Assembly (NCBI RefSeq): GCF_900116565.1
Contig: NZ_FPCJ01000001.1
Span: forward strand, 2,228,540 to 2,292,539
DNA from: Thermoflavifilum thermophilum
GTDB taxonomy: Bacteria; Bacteroidota; Bacteroidia; Chitinophagales; Chitinophagaceae
DNA: 64,000 bases
Direction: 5' to 3'
Below the pieces are notes generated by a model. The model saw only the letters and a list, made by a program, of their open reading frames with translations. It had not been told where the DNA came from and ran no database searches. A program made the position numbers and the translations under genes. This document shows, one piece after another, positions 1 to 8,248 of this stretch. Positions within the stretch are counted from its first letter, which is position 1. Every line of letters starts with the position of its first letter.

Positions 1-969
1 CACGGCATCTTTTTCTGTGGTGAGAATGGCTTTGCGGGGTCCGGGCAATTGCTGGAAAGCCTCATCTATGCGGCGGATATCGTTTTCCCGGTACACATGA
101 TGATCCCGGAAAAACAGGGGATGGATATGAGTAAACTGTTGGTAGAGTGCTTGCAGAAGTGTTTGCGGGCGCGCGATTCCTGCTATCAGCAAAATCTCTG
201 TGTCTTTATCCGGTTCAACAGGTTGACCGGTAAAAAAATCGTATGGATGGGCATATTGCAGTCCGGTAAAAAAAATCTGCTGATGGGGAAGCAGATGTAA
301 CCGGTGCTGGATTTGCTGAGCCTGCGCAGGGGTAAGATCATCCGGACATTTGGTTACTATGATGATATCGGCCCGGCGGGCAGAAGTTTTCCAGTCCCGC
401 AAATAACCTACGGGAAACAACCGGTCATCCACATACAACTGATTGCAGGTAGTTAGCAAAATACTGATGCCGGGTTTAAGGCTCCGATGTTGAAAAGCAT
501 CGTCCAGAACCACCACAAAACGATGGTCTGAAAAAGCTTTCTGTTCGGCTGCATCCATCAGCAGCTGGGGGATAGCCAATACCCTTTGCTCGGCTACTGC
601 GAGCGGCACCTCGCGATGATGCAGGTGTAACAACATAGGTTCATCGCCGATATCATCCACTGTGGTATGTGGCTGAGCCAACACATAGCCTTTTGACTTC
701 CGGCCATATCCCCGGCTTAAGATTACAGGTTCATAGTGAACTTTCAACATTTCAACCAGCCAATCTACGTGTGGCGTCTTACCTGTGCCGCCCATGGCAA
801 GATTACCTACGGCTATGACCGGCACATCAAACTGCACAGCCGATAACAGGCCGATATCGTAAAGCCGGTTGCGCAGCCACACGCCCAACCCATACAGCGC
901 AGCCAATGGCCATAACAACCAACGATACCATGGCAGATGATAAGCCTGAACAGGTTTTTGTTCATTCAT
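1..969 (-). CDS. lpxK: Tetraacyldisaccharide 4'-kinase LpxK (3' end cut by window edge)
   Basis: LpxK phosphorylates the 4' position of the tetraacyldisaccharide-1-phosphate precursor to make lipid IVA, at the inner face of the inner membrane. The reading frame is open through base 1, giving 323 codons without a stop, so roughly the last 20-30 residues are missing. The N-terminus carries an amphipathic/hydrophobic helix (about residues 12-35). It is followed by the family's P-loop GNLAMGGTGKTP (55-66), an LDDAFQHR motif, and near the break TTEKDAV, which is the usual LpxK C-terminal motif. The ATG at 969 is chosen because the hydrophobic helix follows directly. The next gene on this strand, ftcD, ends 88 bases upstream, so co-transcription is possible but unproven. 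Confidence 0.93.
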   Translation of the reverse strand, partial: MNEQKPVQAYHLPWYRWLLWPLAALYGLGVWLRNRLYDIGLLSAVQFDVPVIAVGNLAMGGTGKTPHVDWLVEMLKVHYEPVILSRGYGRKSKGYVLAQPHTTVDDIGDEPMLLHLHHREVPLAVAEQRVLAIPQLLMDAAEQKAFSDHRFVVVLDDAFQHRSLKPGISILLTTCNQLYVDDRLFPVGYLRDWKTSARRADIIIVTKCPDDLTPAQAQQIQHRLHLLPHQQIFFTGLQYAHPYDFFTGQPVEPDKDTEILLIAGIARPQTLLQALYQQFTHIHPLFFRDHHVYRENDIRRIDEAFQQLPGPRKAILTTEKDAV

Positions 970-1057
970 CGGGCAGCAAGGTAAAGAAAAACAGCAGGAG
1001 AGACGATAAATAATGCTTCCGTAGCATGCACAGAATCAAACAATCGGTTCACTTATG

Positions 1058-2203
1058 CTACTCTTCCGGCGGATAAATGCCCGGAGCCACATCCATCGCC
1101 AAAGGCAAGGGTACGGATTTCAGGGAAAATACATCGGGATATTGCTGCATTACATATTCCAGAATTTTTTGCCGGGGCTCGAATGGATGCAGCTGATGCA
1201 ACCCCAATTGTTCAATAGCCAGTTTCAGGTGGGATTCCTCATCATGGTGGTTGTCGGCAGGAATCCCCTTCTGTCTGGCATAAAATGTACCGGCTTCGAG
1301 CAGGCAAGCCAGGGGTACAAGCCCAATGATTTCGCTGCCTTTTACGCCAATGCCCATTTCTGATGCCTTTTGTTTTACGGATTCAAAAGCAAGATGCAAA
1401 GGCGTTCTTACCACATCGGTAATGTTCATAGATACCTGAGCCAGGCCATATTCTTCCACATACCATCCAATAGCACGCAGGCCGGCTAAACCTGCCTGCT
1501 GGTTAACAGGGTTTGAGCTGTTGGTTGAAGAATGCTCTGGCCTACCGGTATCGCGAACGGCTTTGGCTATCGTTTTGGCAATCTGTACATCCGAGGTATC
1601 CAGGTGTACATTAAAAGCAATCAGAAAAGGTCTGGCGCCAATGACTATGGCCCCGGCAGTGGGATGAGGAATTGCTGGTCCATAATCGGGCTGCCAGGCC
1701 ACATCCTGTATTTTTTGCGCCAATCCTTCAAATTCCCCTTTCCGGATGGTTGCCAGACGCTTTCTTTCTTCCCTTAACCTGGCTGCTTCGTAAAGGAATA
1801 CCGGGATCTGAAGATCTTCGCCTACACGCCTGGCCAGCTTTCTGGCCAGTTGTACGGTTTGCTGCATGGAAACGTGCTGCAGGGGAATTAGCGGACATAC
1901 ATCCGTGGCGCCTAAGCGTGGGTGCACGCCCTGCTGCCTGCGCATGTCAATCAGTTCTGTGGCTTTCCGGATACCCTCAAACAGTGCTTCCGTGACTGCA
2001 TCCGGACTACCAGCCAGCGTGACAACCGTCCGGTTGGCTGCGATTCCGCTATCCACGTGCAGGATTCTCATGCCTTCGCGAAGCCGGCCATCCTTGTCGA
2101 GGGCCATGGCATCGGTGATTTGCCGGATGATAGCCTGATCGCGTCCTTCACTAAAGTTAGGTACAGCTTCAATAATGCTTTGATCTTGTGCTGATGCAAT
2201 CAT
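1058..2203 (-). CDS. ftcD: Glutamate formimidoyltransferase (formiminotransferase FtcD, single-function)
   Basis: Transfers the formimino group of N-formiminoglutamate to tetrahydrofolate, the last step of one histidine degradation route. The protein (381 aa) opens with the family signature IIEAVPNFSEG and contains both formiminotransferase subdomains. There is no C-terminal cyclodeaminase domain, so it is the monofunctional form, unlike the bifunctional mammalian enzyme. The ATG at 2203 is preferred because it overlaps the bioD stop codon as ATGA, the layout of a translationally coupled pair; a TTG six bases upstream is the alternative. No hutH, hutU or hutI is present in the window, so its partner enzymes must lie elsewhere. 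The link with biotin synthesis is positional only. Confidence 0.9.
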   Translation of the reverse strand: MIASAQDQSIIEAVPNFSEGRDQAIIRQITDAMALDKDGRLREGMRILHVDSGIAANRTVVTLAGSPDAVTEALFEGIRKATELIDMRRQQGVHPRLGATDVCPLIPLQHVSMQQTVQLARKLARRVGEDLQIPVFLYEAARLREERKRLATIRKGEFEGLAQKIQDVAWQPDYGPAIPHPTAGAIVIGARPFLIAFNVHLDTSDVQIAKTIAKAVRDTGRPEHSSTNSSNPVNQQAGLAGLRAIGWYVEEYGLAQVSMNITDVVRTPLHLAFESVKQKASEMGIGVKGSEIIGLVPLACLLEAGTFYARQKGIPADNHHDEESHLKLAIEQLGLHQLHPFEPRQKILEYVMQQYPDVFSLKSVPLPLAMDVAPGIYPPEE

Positions 2204-2856
2204 CTGCAATGCGAAGATTGAAAGGTAGATACATGTTGGGTGTTCAGCTGCTGCACTTGCTTCTCAAACCATGCTGCAGTGATTTGTTCCGTCCATTCCA
2301 TTGCAGCCAGTTTAGGCCATGGCAGCCATTTTTCCAGATCCTCTTCATTGCTCTCATAATGTCCGTTGCAGATCCATCCGGCTACTGCGATGTTCGCCTG
2401 TTGCAATACCTGCATGGTAAGCAAAGTGTGGTTTAAACTACCCAGATATTGCCGGGATACCAGTACTACGGGTACCTGCAATAGCCTGATCAAATCCAGA
2501 AAAGTTTGTTCTTCGTTTAAAGGCACCAGCAAACCTCCTGCTCCTTCTATCACAAGCCATCTGTCGGGATGGTAGATGTGCTGAAAAGCTTCGTATATCG
2601 TTTGCAATTGGATATGCACTCCTTCTTCCCGCGCAGCCAGATGAGGCGAAACGGCTTTTTGCAACAGATATACTTCCGGATGAACCCTCACCCATGAACC
2701 CAGCCAGTGTTGAATGCGTTGAGCATCCGTACCTTCCGTGGCGCCCGATTGTACGGGTTTCCAGTAATCGGCTTGCAAAGCTTTCACCAACATTGCGCTG
2801 GCAACCGTTTTCCCTACATCGGTACCAATGCCGGTTACAAACAATACACCTGCCAT
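2200..2856 (-). CDS. bioD: Dethiobiotin synthetase BioD
   Basis: ATP-dependent carboxylation and ring closure of 7,8-diaminopelargonic acid to dethiobiotin, the penultimate step of biotin synthesis. At 218 aa the length is normal for the family. The P-loop GIGTDVGKT (about 9-17) starts at the N-terminus, KPVQSGATEG follows (the substrate/ATP loop), and VIEGAGGLLVPL in the middle is the characteristic BioD motif. It is separated from other bio genes, which are not in the window, and is instead coupled to ftcD by a 4-base overlap. A TAGGTTTG box 21 bases upstream of the ATG is a convincing promoter. Confidence 0.95.
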   Translation of the reverse strand: MAGVLFVTGIGTDVGKTVASAMLVKALQADYWKPVQSGATEGTDAQRIQHWLGSWVRVHPEVYLLQKAVSPHLAAREEGVHIQLQTIYEAFQHIYHPDRWLVIEGAGGLLVPLNEEQTFLDLIRLLQVPVVLVSRQYLGSLNHTLLTMQVLQQANIAVAGWICNGHYESNEEDLEKWLPWPKLAAMEWTEQITAAWFEKQVQQLNTQHVSTFQSSHCR

Positions 2857-2876
2857 GATGTTTTTGGTTTATGGTG

Positions 2877-2884
2877 CAAACCTA
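2877..2884 (-). promoter_or_regulatory. Predicted -7 box for bioD-ftcD
   Basis: On the minus strand this reads TAGGTTTG, a perfect match to the Bacteroidota primary-sigma -7 consensus TAnnTTTG. It lies 21 bases before the bioD ATG. Function is inferred from match and position. Confidence 0.6.
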
Positions 2885-2990
2885 CATCACACAGAGCTCA
2901 CAGCCGTAAAGAATTTTTTGAAACAAGCCGCAATCCGCATCTTTGGCTATTTTTCATTTACTTTGCAATAAATCTGCAGTTGCATTATCC

Positions 2991-4352
2991 ATGGCATATT
3001 ATCAGCATATTCTGGAAACCATTGGCCATACCCCACTGGTAAAACTCAACCGGGTCACAGCTGAATTACCCTGTACTGTGCTGGCAAAGGTGGAGTTTTT
3101 CAATCCCGGACATTCCATCAAAGATCGGATGGCCGTGAAAATGATTGAAGATGCTGAAAAAGCTGGTCTGCTAAAGCCCGGCGGCACCATCATTGAGGGT
3201 ACTTCCGGCAATACCGGCATGGGGCTGGCCATGGCAGCCATCGTAAAAGGATATAAATGCATTTTCACCATCACGGATAAGCAATCCAAGGAAAAAATCG
3301 ATATCCTGAAAGCATTGGGTGCTGAAGTCATTGTTTGTCCGACCAATGTCGAACCCGATGATCCGCGTTCCTATTATTCGGTAGCCAAACGCCTGGCCAA
3401 AGAAATTCCCAACAGCATTTACATTGACCAGTACAACAATCTTTCCAACCGGCAGGCTCATTATGAAACCACCGGACCTGAAATCTGGGAACAAACCGAA
3501 GGCAAGATCACCCATCTGGTGGTGGGCGCCGGCACCGGTGGTACGATTACCGGTACGGGTATGTTTTTGAAAGAAAAAAATCCAAATATCCAGGTTTGGG
3601 CTATTGATACGTATGGGTCATTGCTCAAAAAATATCATGATACCGGTGAAATTGATATGAATGAAGTGTATCCCTACATTACGGAGGGAATAGGAGAAGA
3701 TTTTGTGCCGGCAAATTACGACATGAGTGTCATTGACCATTTCGAGAAAGTAACCGATAAGGATGGAGCCATCATGGCGAGGCGCATTACCAAGGAAGAA
3801 GGGATTTTTGTGGGTTATTCGGCTGGCAGTGCGGTGGCGGGTCTTTTGCAGCTCAAAGATCGCCTGAAGCCCGAACACCTGGTGGTGGTCATTTTCCATG
3901 ATCATGGCAGCCGGTATGTGGGCAAAATTTACAACGATCAATGGATGCTGGAACGCGGATTTCTGCATGTAAAAACCGTAAAGGATATGCTGAATGCGCG
4001 TGTACACGACCAGCTAATTGCCATAGAAGCTCATGAGCCAGTTACACAGGCCATTGAGCTGATGCAGCACCATGATATCGGGCAATTGCCGGTTATGAAA
4101 AATGGTGAACCCATTGGCTCCTTATCTGAAAGTGGCATTTTCAACAAATTATTACGCGACCCACACATTCGCAATGCCAGAGCTGAAGAAGCCATGGAGA
4201 AGCCTTTCCCGGTTGTGGGCATGGATACACCCATTGAACGTCTTTCGGCTTATATCAATAAAGACAATGGGGCCGTGCTTTGCAAAGATGAAAGCGGCCA
4301 TTACCATATCATCACCAAATACGACATCATTGTAGCTCTTGCCAATGCCTGA
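2991..4352 (+). CDS. Cystathionine beta-synthase (PLP domain plus CBS pair)
   Basis: PLP-dependent beta-replacement enzyme, most likely condensing serine and homocysteine to cystathionine. The 453-aa protein has a fold-type II PLP domain (about 1-320) with the Schiff-base lysine K44 in HSIKDRM, the substrate loop GTSGNTGMG and the phosphate-binding loop GAGTGGTITG. A pair of CBS domains (about 335-453) follows. It lacks the N-terminal haem-binding region of the vertebrate enzyme. The ATG at 2991 is chosen because MAYYQHILETIGHTPLVKLN is the typical N-terminus; a longer in-frame start adds 16 unsupported residues. A cysteine-synthase-like activity cannot be excluded, but the fused CBS pair favours cystathionine synthesis. 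A TTACTTTGC element near 2959 is a near-consensus promoter. Confidence 0.9.
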   Translation: MAYYQHILETIGHTPLVKLNRVTAELPCTVLAKVEFFNPGHSIKDRMAVKMIEDAEKAGLLKPGGTIIEGTSGNTGMGLAMAAIVKGYKCIFTITDKQSKEKIDILKALGAEVIVCPTNVEPDDPRSYYSVAKRLAKEIPNSIYIDQYNNLSNRQAHYETTGPEIWEQTEGKITHLVVGAGTGGTITGTGMFLKEKNPNIQVWAIDTYGSLLKKYHDTGEIDMNEVYPYITEGIGEDFVPANYDMSVIDHFEKVTDKDGAIMARRITKEEGIFVGYSAGSAVAGLLQLKDRLKPEHLVVVIFHDHGSRYVGKIYNDQWMLERGFLHVKTVKDMLNARVHDQLIAIEAHEPVTQAIELMQHHDIGQLPVMKNGEPIGSLSESGIFNKLLRDPHIRNARAEEAMEKPFPVVGMDTPIERLSAYINKDNGAVLCKDESGHYHIITKYDIIVALANA

Positions 4353-4582
4353 AGGCTATAAAAGATGAATCAGCCTTATTAACACTTCCCATTTTTTTTA
4401 AAATGTTTTCCAGGCGGCTGGGTGGCTTGCCGTCCAATATACGCTAATGGGGTTGGAGCAGTAATTGATGGTAAGTAACCAGGTTGGTTGCCGGTGGTAA
4501 GTTTGATTTTGGATAAATAAGGTGACTTTGGATAAAATAAATAGCAAATGAAGGGTGAAGGCTTACCTATCAGGATGGATAG

Positions 4583-4656
4583 CGGACCAGACGGGACTCG
4601 AACCCGCGACCTCCGCCGTGACAGGGCGGCATTCTAACCAGCTGAACTACTGGTCC
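4583..4656 (-). tRNA. tRNA-Asp (GTC)
   Basis: Read on the minus strand, this 74-base segment folds as a cloverleaf. The 7-bp acceptor is GGACCAG/CTGGTCC, the D arm is followed by anticodon loop CTGTCAC with anticodon GTC (4620-4622), and the T arm contains GGTTCGAGTCC. The discriminator base is G, as expected for tRNA-Asp. CCA is not encoded. It lies alone between the cystathionine beta-synthase gene and accA, in an otherwise empty stretch of about 500 bases (4353-4869). Confidence 0.97.
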
Positions 4657-4869
4657 GTAACCACGCAAAATGTAAGAACATATAGTTGATGTAGCTCCCG
4701 AACTTCAACCCCGCTTTTCACTGCAAAACCTACCTTTCCGCTTGCAAGCTCAATAGCCGGGTGTGTTTCATTCAGGGCTTGCAAAGTTAGGCAGTTTTAT
4801 GAAAAATAGCATACCAACCAGGAAAAAATATTTTGGCTGTATCTTTACAGGGTCTAAGCCATTCCAACC

Positions 4870-5826
4870 ATGCAGTTTTTAGACTTTGAACAACCGGTAG
4901 CTGAATTATATGAACAGCTTGAAAAAGTAAAGCAGGCAGGAGAAAAAAGCAAAGTGGATGTATCGGCTACGGTGAAGGAAATTGAAGAAAAAATCCGGCA
5001 GAAACGGCTGGAAATCACCCAACAGCTCACCAGCTGGCAGCGTGTGCAGCTGAGCCGCCATCCCAACAGGCCTTATACCCTGGCTTACATTGAAAGGATG
5101 TGCCGGCATTTCATCGAATTGCACGGCGATCGGAAAGTGAAAGATGATAAGGCCATGGTTGGCGGTTTTGGCGATATTGCCAATCGCACCATCATGTTCA
5201 TTGGCCATCAGAAGGGTGTCAATACCCGCATGCGTCAGCTGCGCAATTTTGGCATGGCCAATCCGGAAGGTTACCGAAAAGCTTTGCGGCTAATGAAACT
5301 GGCCGAAAAATTCAACAAACCCATTGTTACGTTAATCGATACACCGGGCGCTTTTCCCGGATTGGAAGCTGAAGAACGTGGACAGGCCGAGGCCATTGCC
5401 CGTAATCTTTATGAAATGGTGTTGCTAAAAGTGCCGGTTATCTGCATTGTGATCGGAGAAGGTGCTTCGGGTGGAGCTTTGGGTATTGGCGTAGGTGATC
5501 GGATTTATATGCTGGAAAATACCTGGTATAGCGTGATATCACCAGAATCATGTTCGTCCATCCTGTGGCGGAGCTGGGACTACAAAGAACAGGCTGCTGA
5601 ACAGCTCAAACTAACGGCGGCCCACATGAAATCTTTTCATTTGATTGACGATATCATCCCCGAACCCTTGGGCGGCGCTCACGTCAATCCAGATGAAATG
5701 GCTGAAACACTCAAAGGATGGATTCTGAAGGCTATTGATGAACTGGAACCGATTCCACCAGAAGAACGCATCCGCCAACGGATTGAGAAATTTTCCCGGA
5801 TGGGAGTGTTCAGAGAAGTGGAATGA
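4870..5826 (+). CDS. accA: Acetyl-CoA carboxylase carboxyltransferase subunit alpha
   Basis: Alpha subunit of the carboxyltransferase half of acetyl-CoA carboxylase, which forms malonyl-CoA for fatty acid synthesis together with AccD. The 318 aa match the usual length. The N-terminal region (about 1-60) is helical and charged. The crotonase-fold carboxyltransferase domain follows, with [18 protein letters not shown] and the oxyanion-hole glycines in [15 protein letters not shown]. The C-terminus ends in a helical segment typical of AccA. accD is not adjacent. dapA follows on the same strand after 51 bases. Confidence 0.96.
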   Translation: MQFLDFEQPVAELYEQLEKVKQAGEKSKVDVSATVKEIEEKIRQKRLEITQQLTSWQRVQLSRHPNRPYTLAYIERMCRHFIELHGDRKVKDDKAMVGGFGDIANRTIMFIGHQKGVNTRMRQLRNFGMANPEGYRKALRLMKLAEKFNKPIVTLIDTPGAFPGLEAEERGQAEAIARNLYEMVLLKVPVICIVIGEGASGGALGIGVGDRIYMLENTWYSVISPESCSSILWRSWDYKEQAAEQLKLTAAHMKSFHLIDDIIPEPLGGAHVNPDEMAETLKGWILKAIDELEPIPPEERIRQRIEKFSRMGVFREVE

Positions 5827-5877
5827 ATCTGCCATTGAAACAATTTACAATCGTGGTCTTTTTTAAAATACACATCA

Positions 5878-6780
5878 ATGAGTGATATTCAGGAAATGCT
5901 CCGCGGTACGGGAGTAGCTATTGTAACTCCTTTCAATGCACGCCTCGAGGTAGATTATCCTGCATTGGAACGCATTATCGAATATGTGATTCAGGGCGGC
6001 GTTAATTACATCGTAAGCCTGGGCACCACCGGTGAAACACCCACCCTCTCTGCAGAAGAAAAAACAGAGATCATTCTTTTTACCTTTGAAAAAGTAGCCG
6101 GGCGGGTGCCGGTAGTGGTAGGTCTGGGCGATTATCATACTGCCGATGTAGTCAAGCGATTGAAAACCTGTCCGCTTGATCAGGCTATTGCTGTACTCAG
6201 TGTATCGCCTTACTACAATAAACCTTCCCAGGAAGGACTGTATCAGCATTATAAGGCCATTGCAGAAGCTTCTCCCAAACCTGTGATCATCTACAATGTT
6301 CCCGGCCGTACCGGCAGAAATGTAAGCGTGCAAACAATATTGCGTTTGGCTGAGCTGGATAATATTGTCGGCGTGAAAGAAGCCTCCGGTGATTTGCAGC
6401 AGTGCATGGAACTTGCCAAACACAAGCCCCATGGTTTTTTGCTGCTTTCCGGTGATGATGCATTGGCTCTGGCACAGATTGCATGCGGATTTGAGGGGGT
6501 GATTTCCGTGGCTGCCAATTGTTTTCCGCGAGAAATGAGCGAATTGATACGTTTTGCCCTGGCAGAACGATTTTCTGAAGCCCGTCAGTTGCATTATCGT
6601 TTACTGGATGCCTTCCAGATGATGTTTGCTGAAAATAATCCGGCCGGTATCAAGGCATTTATGTCAGAAGCAGGTCTTTGTGAGAACATGCTACGGCTGC
6701 CGCTGGTGCCGGTGTCGGCATCGCTGCATCAGCAAATCCGCGATTACATGCGTGCTTTCCAGGGAGTGCCCACGAAATAA
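5878..6780 (+). CDS. dapA: 4-hydroxy-tetrahydrodipicolinate synthase
   Basis: Condenses pyruvate with aspartate semialdehyde, the first committed step to diaminopimelate and lysine, hence peptidoglycan. The 300-aa TIM barrel shows the GTTGETPTL signature, the catalytic tyrosine Y139 in YNVPGRTGRN and the Schiff-base lysine K167 in GVKEASGD. Length is normal. The 3' end overlaps the convergent RNase Z gene by 37 bases. Related aldolases such as N-acetylneuraminate lyase share the fold, but the GTTGE/YNVPGRT motif pair fits DapA best. Confidence 0.95.
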   Translation: MSDIQEMLRGTGVAIVTPFNARLEVDYPALERIIEYVIQGGVNYIVSLGTTGETPTLSAEEKTEIILFTFEKVAGRVPVVVGLGDYHTADVVKRLKTCPLDQAIAVLSVSPYYNKPSQEGLYQHYKAIAEASPKPVIIYNVPGRTGRNVSVQTILRLAELDNIVGVKEASGDLQQCMELAKHKPHGFLLLSGDDALALAQIACGFEGVISVAANCFPREMSELIRFALAERFSEARQLHYRLLDAFQMMFAENNPAGIKAFMSEAGLCENMLRLPLVPVSASLHQQIRDYMRAFQGVPTK

Positions 6781-7685
6781 GTAGCTCCCTGCAGGGCTAG
6801 ATAGGTCTCTGGGAAAATACTCCTGCATTCGTTTTCAAAATCTTCCAGCCGTTCGTAGCGGGATGAAAAATGGCCGATCAGCAGTTTGCCCTTATCCTGA
6901 AGTGCTTTCCGGGCAAGTGTTGCAGCTTGCAAGGTAGTGGAATGAAACCGTTCAATAGCACGATGTAAATCCTGCTGGAGGTAGGTAGTCTCGTGGTAAA
7001 CCAAATCGCAACCAGCAATGTAGGGTATCAGTCCTTCATCATACAGGGTATCGGCACAGTAGGCATATTTCCTGGGTTGCGGTGGAGGTAAAGTAAGCTC
7101 ATCATTGGGAATGATGTGACCGGTGGCCGATACGTAATCTTCTCCTTGTTGCAGGTTTTTATAGAAACTCAGGGGAACACCTGCTTCCCGGGCTTTTTCG
7201 GGAATCACTTTCCGATGCCGGGGCTTTTCTTCAAATAAAAATCCGAAACACAAAATCCGGTGTTTGGTTGGGAAACAGCTGATGCGCAGATGGGGAAGAT
7301 CGGCGATAAGTTGAAATCCGGACACCTGCAACGGATGAAAATGAAGAGGGAAATGCAGGATGGTAGCCGCACATTCCAGCTGGCGCCAGATAATGGATTC
7401 CAGTTCAGCTGGGGCATACAGGTGCAGCGGTTCGGTGCGTTGCAGCAGGTTAAAGCTATTAATTAAACCGATGAGCCCGAAATAATGATCTCCATGCAAA
7501 TGGCTGATGAAAATGTGATAAATCTTGTTTCTCCTGATTTTGTATCTCGCCAGCTGCATTTGGGTGCCTTCGCCGCAGTCAATCAGGAAAAGCTCATCTT
7601 CATATGTTACAACCTGTGCGGTGGGAAATCGCTCATGGGAAGGAATGGCCGAATTATTACCAAGGATGGTTACTGCAAAAGGCAT
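6744..7685 (-). CDS. rnz: Ribonuclease Z
   Basis: Metallo-beta-lactamase endonuclease that matures tRNA 3' ends. The 313-aa protein has the zinc motif SHLHGDHYFGL, FLIDCGEGTQMQ ahead of it, and C-terminal GHFSSRY, all in the RNase Z arrangement. The ATG at 7685 is chosen because MPFAVTILGNNSAIP is the normal start; a longer in-frame start would add 35 residues overlapping the upstream gene. It begins 4 bases after the stop of the STAS gene, so the two are surely co-transcribed. Its last 37 bases overlap the end of dapA on the other strand. Confidence 0.94.
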   Translation of the reverse strand: MPFAVTILGNNSAIPSHERFPTAQVVTYEDELFLIDCGEGTQMQLARYKIRRNKIYHIFISHLHGDHYFGLIGLINSFNLLQRTEPLHLYAPAELESIIWRQLECAATILHFPLHFHPLQVSGFQLIADLPHLRISCFPTKHRILCFGFLFEEKPRHRKVIPEKAREAGVPLSFYKNLQQGEDYVSATGHIIPNDELTLPPPQPRKYAYCADTLYDEGLIPYIAGCDLVYHETTYLQQDLHRAIERFHSTTLQAATLARKALQDKGKLLIGHFSSRYERLEDFENECRSIFPETYLALQGATYFVGTPWKARM

Positions 7686-7689
7686 ACAT

Positions 7690-8094
7690 TCATGACAATT
7701 TCTCAGTTTCACCTTCTTCCTGGCCTTCTGTGGAAGATTGCTGCAGGAGCCTTTCCATCTCTTCCAGGCCAATGAGATCAACGGCTTCACTCAATGTAGG
7801 TACCAGATTCCAGTCGCGATTCCTTTTTTTAAGGGTGTTGCAAACAGGTGAACGCCCGCAAACAATACAACAGGAATATCCGCTGGCATAACAAGATTCA
7901 TAAATAATTTCCAGGATGGACAAACTATCTTCATCAATCTGTTTCACTTCACTTAGATCCCAGATGAGATTGCCCTGCAACATTCCGTCAGCATTTTGTA
8001 ATGCAGTTGTAATTTCGGCTGTCAAATTAGCATCAAACCGATCCTTTTCCACGCGTATTGTCCGGTATTTTTCTCTGGTATCGATTTTGAACAT
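7690..8094 (-). CDS. STAS-domain protein (anti-sigma-factor antagonist-like)
   Basis: The 134-aa product starting MFKIDTREKY has the pattern of a STAS domain: alternating strands and helices and the segment NLIWDLSEVKQIDEDSLSIL, where a serine occupies the position phosphorylated in SpoIIAA-type antagonists. The C-terminal 30 residues are acidic and probably disordered. Known STAS proteins of this size act in partner-switching control or as structural scaffolds. No anti-sigma kinase is present nearby. The ATG at 8094 gives the natural domain start; an in-frame start 13 codons upstream exists. It is directly followed by rnz, suggesting shared expression. The precise role is unknown. Confidence 0.75.
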   Translation of the reverse strand: MFKIDTREKYRTIRVEKDRFDANLTAEITTALQNADGMLQGNLIWDLSEVKQIDEDSLSILEIIYESCYASGYSCCIVCGRSPVCNTLKKRNRDWNLVPTLSEAVDLIGLEEMERLLQQSSTEGQEEGETEKLS

Positions 8095-8190
8095 GAAGAA
8101 TAAATTTTTGTTAAAGATAGGATGATTCTGCATTTTGGCCGAAAATCCGGATGCAGAAATAATTCGAAATTATTTACTAATATTGTATTG

Positions 8191-8219
8191 ATCAGCTCCT
8201 TGCTTTCAAGCAGGCTGAT
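8191..8219 (+). promoter_or_regulatory. Imperfect inverted repeat in the clpC leader
   Basis: ATCAG and CTGAT flank an inner near-complement, CCTTGCTT against AAGCAGG, giving a hairpin with one bulge. It ends 30 bases before the clpC ATG. It has no T-run and does not match CIRCE or CtsR operators, so it could be an RNA leader element or a protein site. Function is inferred from position only. Confidence 0.35.
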
Positions 8220-8248
8220 TGGATAAACAAAATCAAATTCGACAAACA

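Noticed and set aside
4353-4377. Terminator after the cystathionine beta-synthase gene
   Set aside because: AAGGCT/AGCCTT can pair but the stem is only 6 bp with a 13-base loop and no T-run directly behind.
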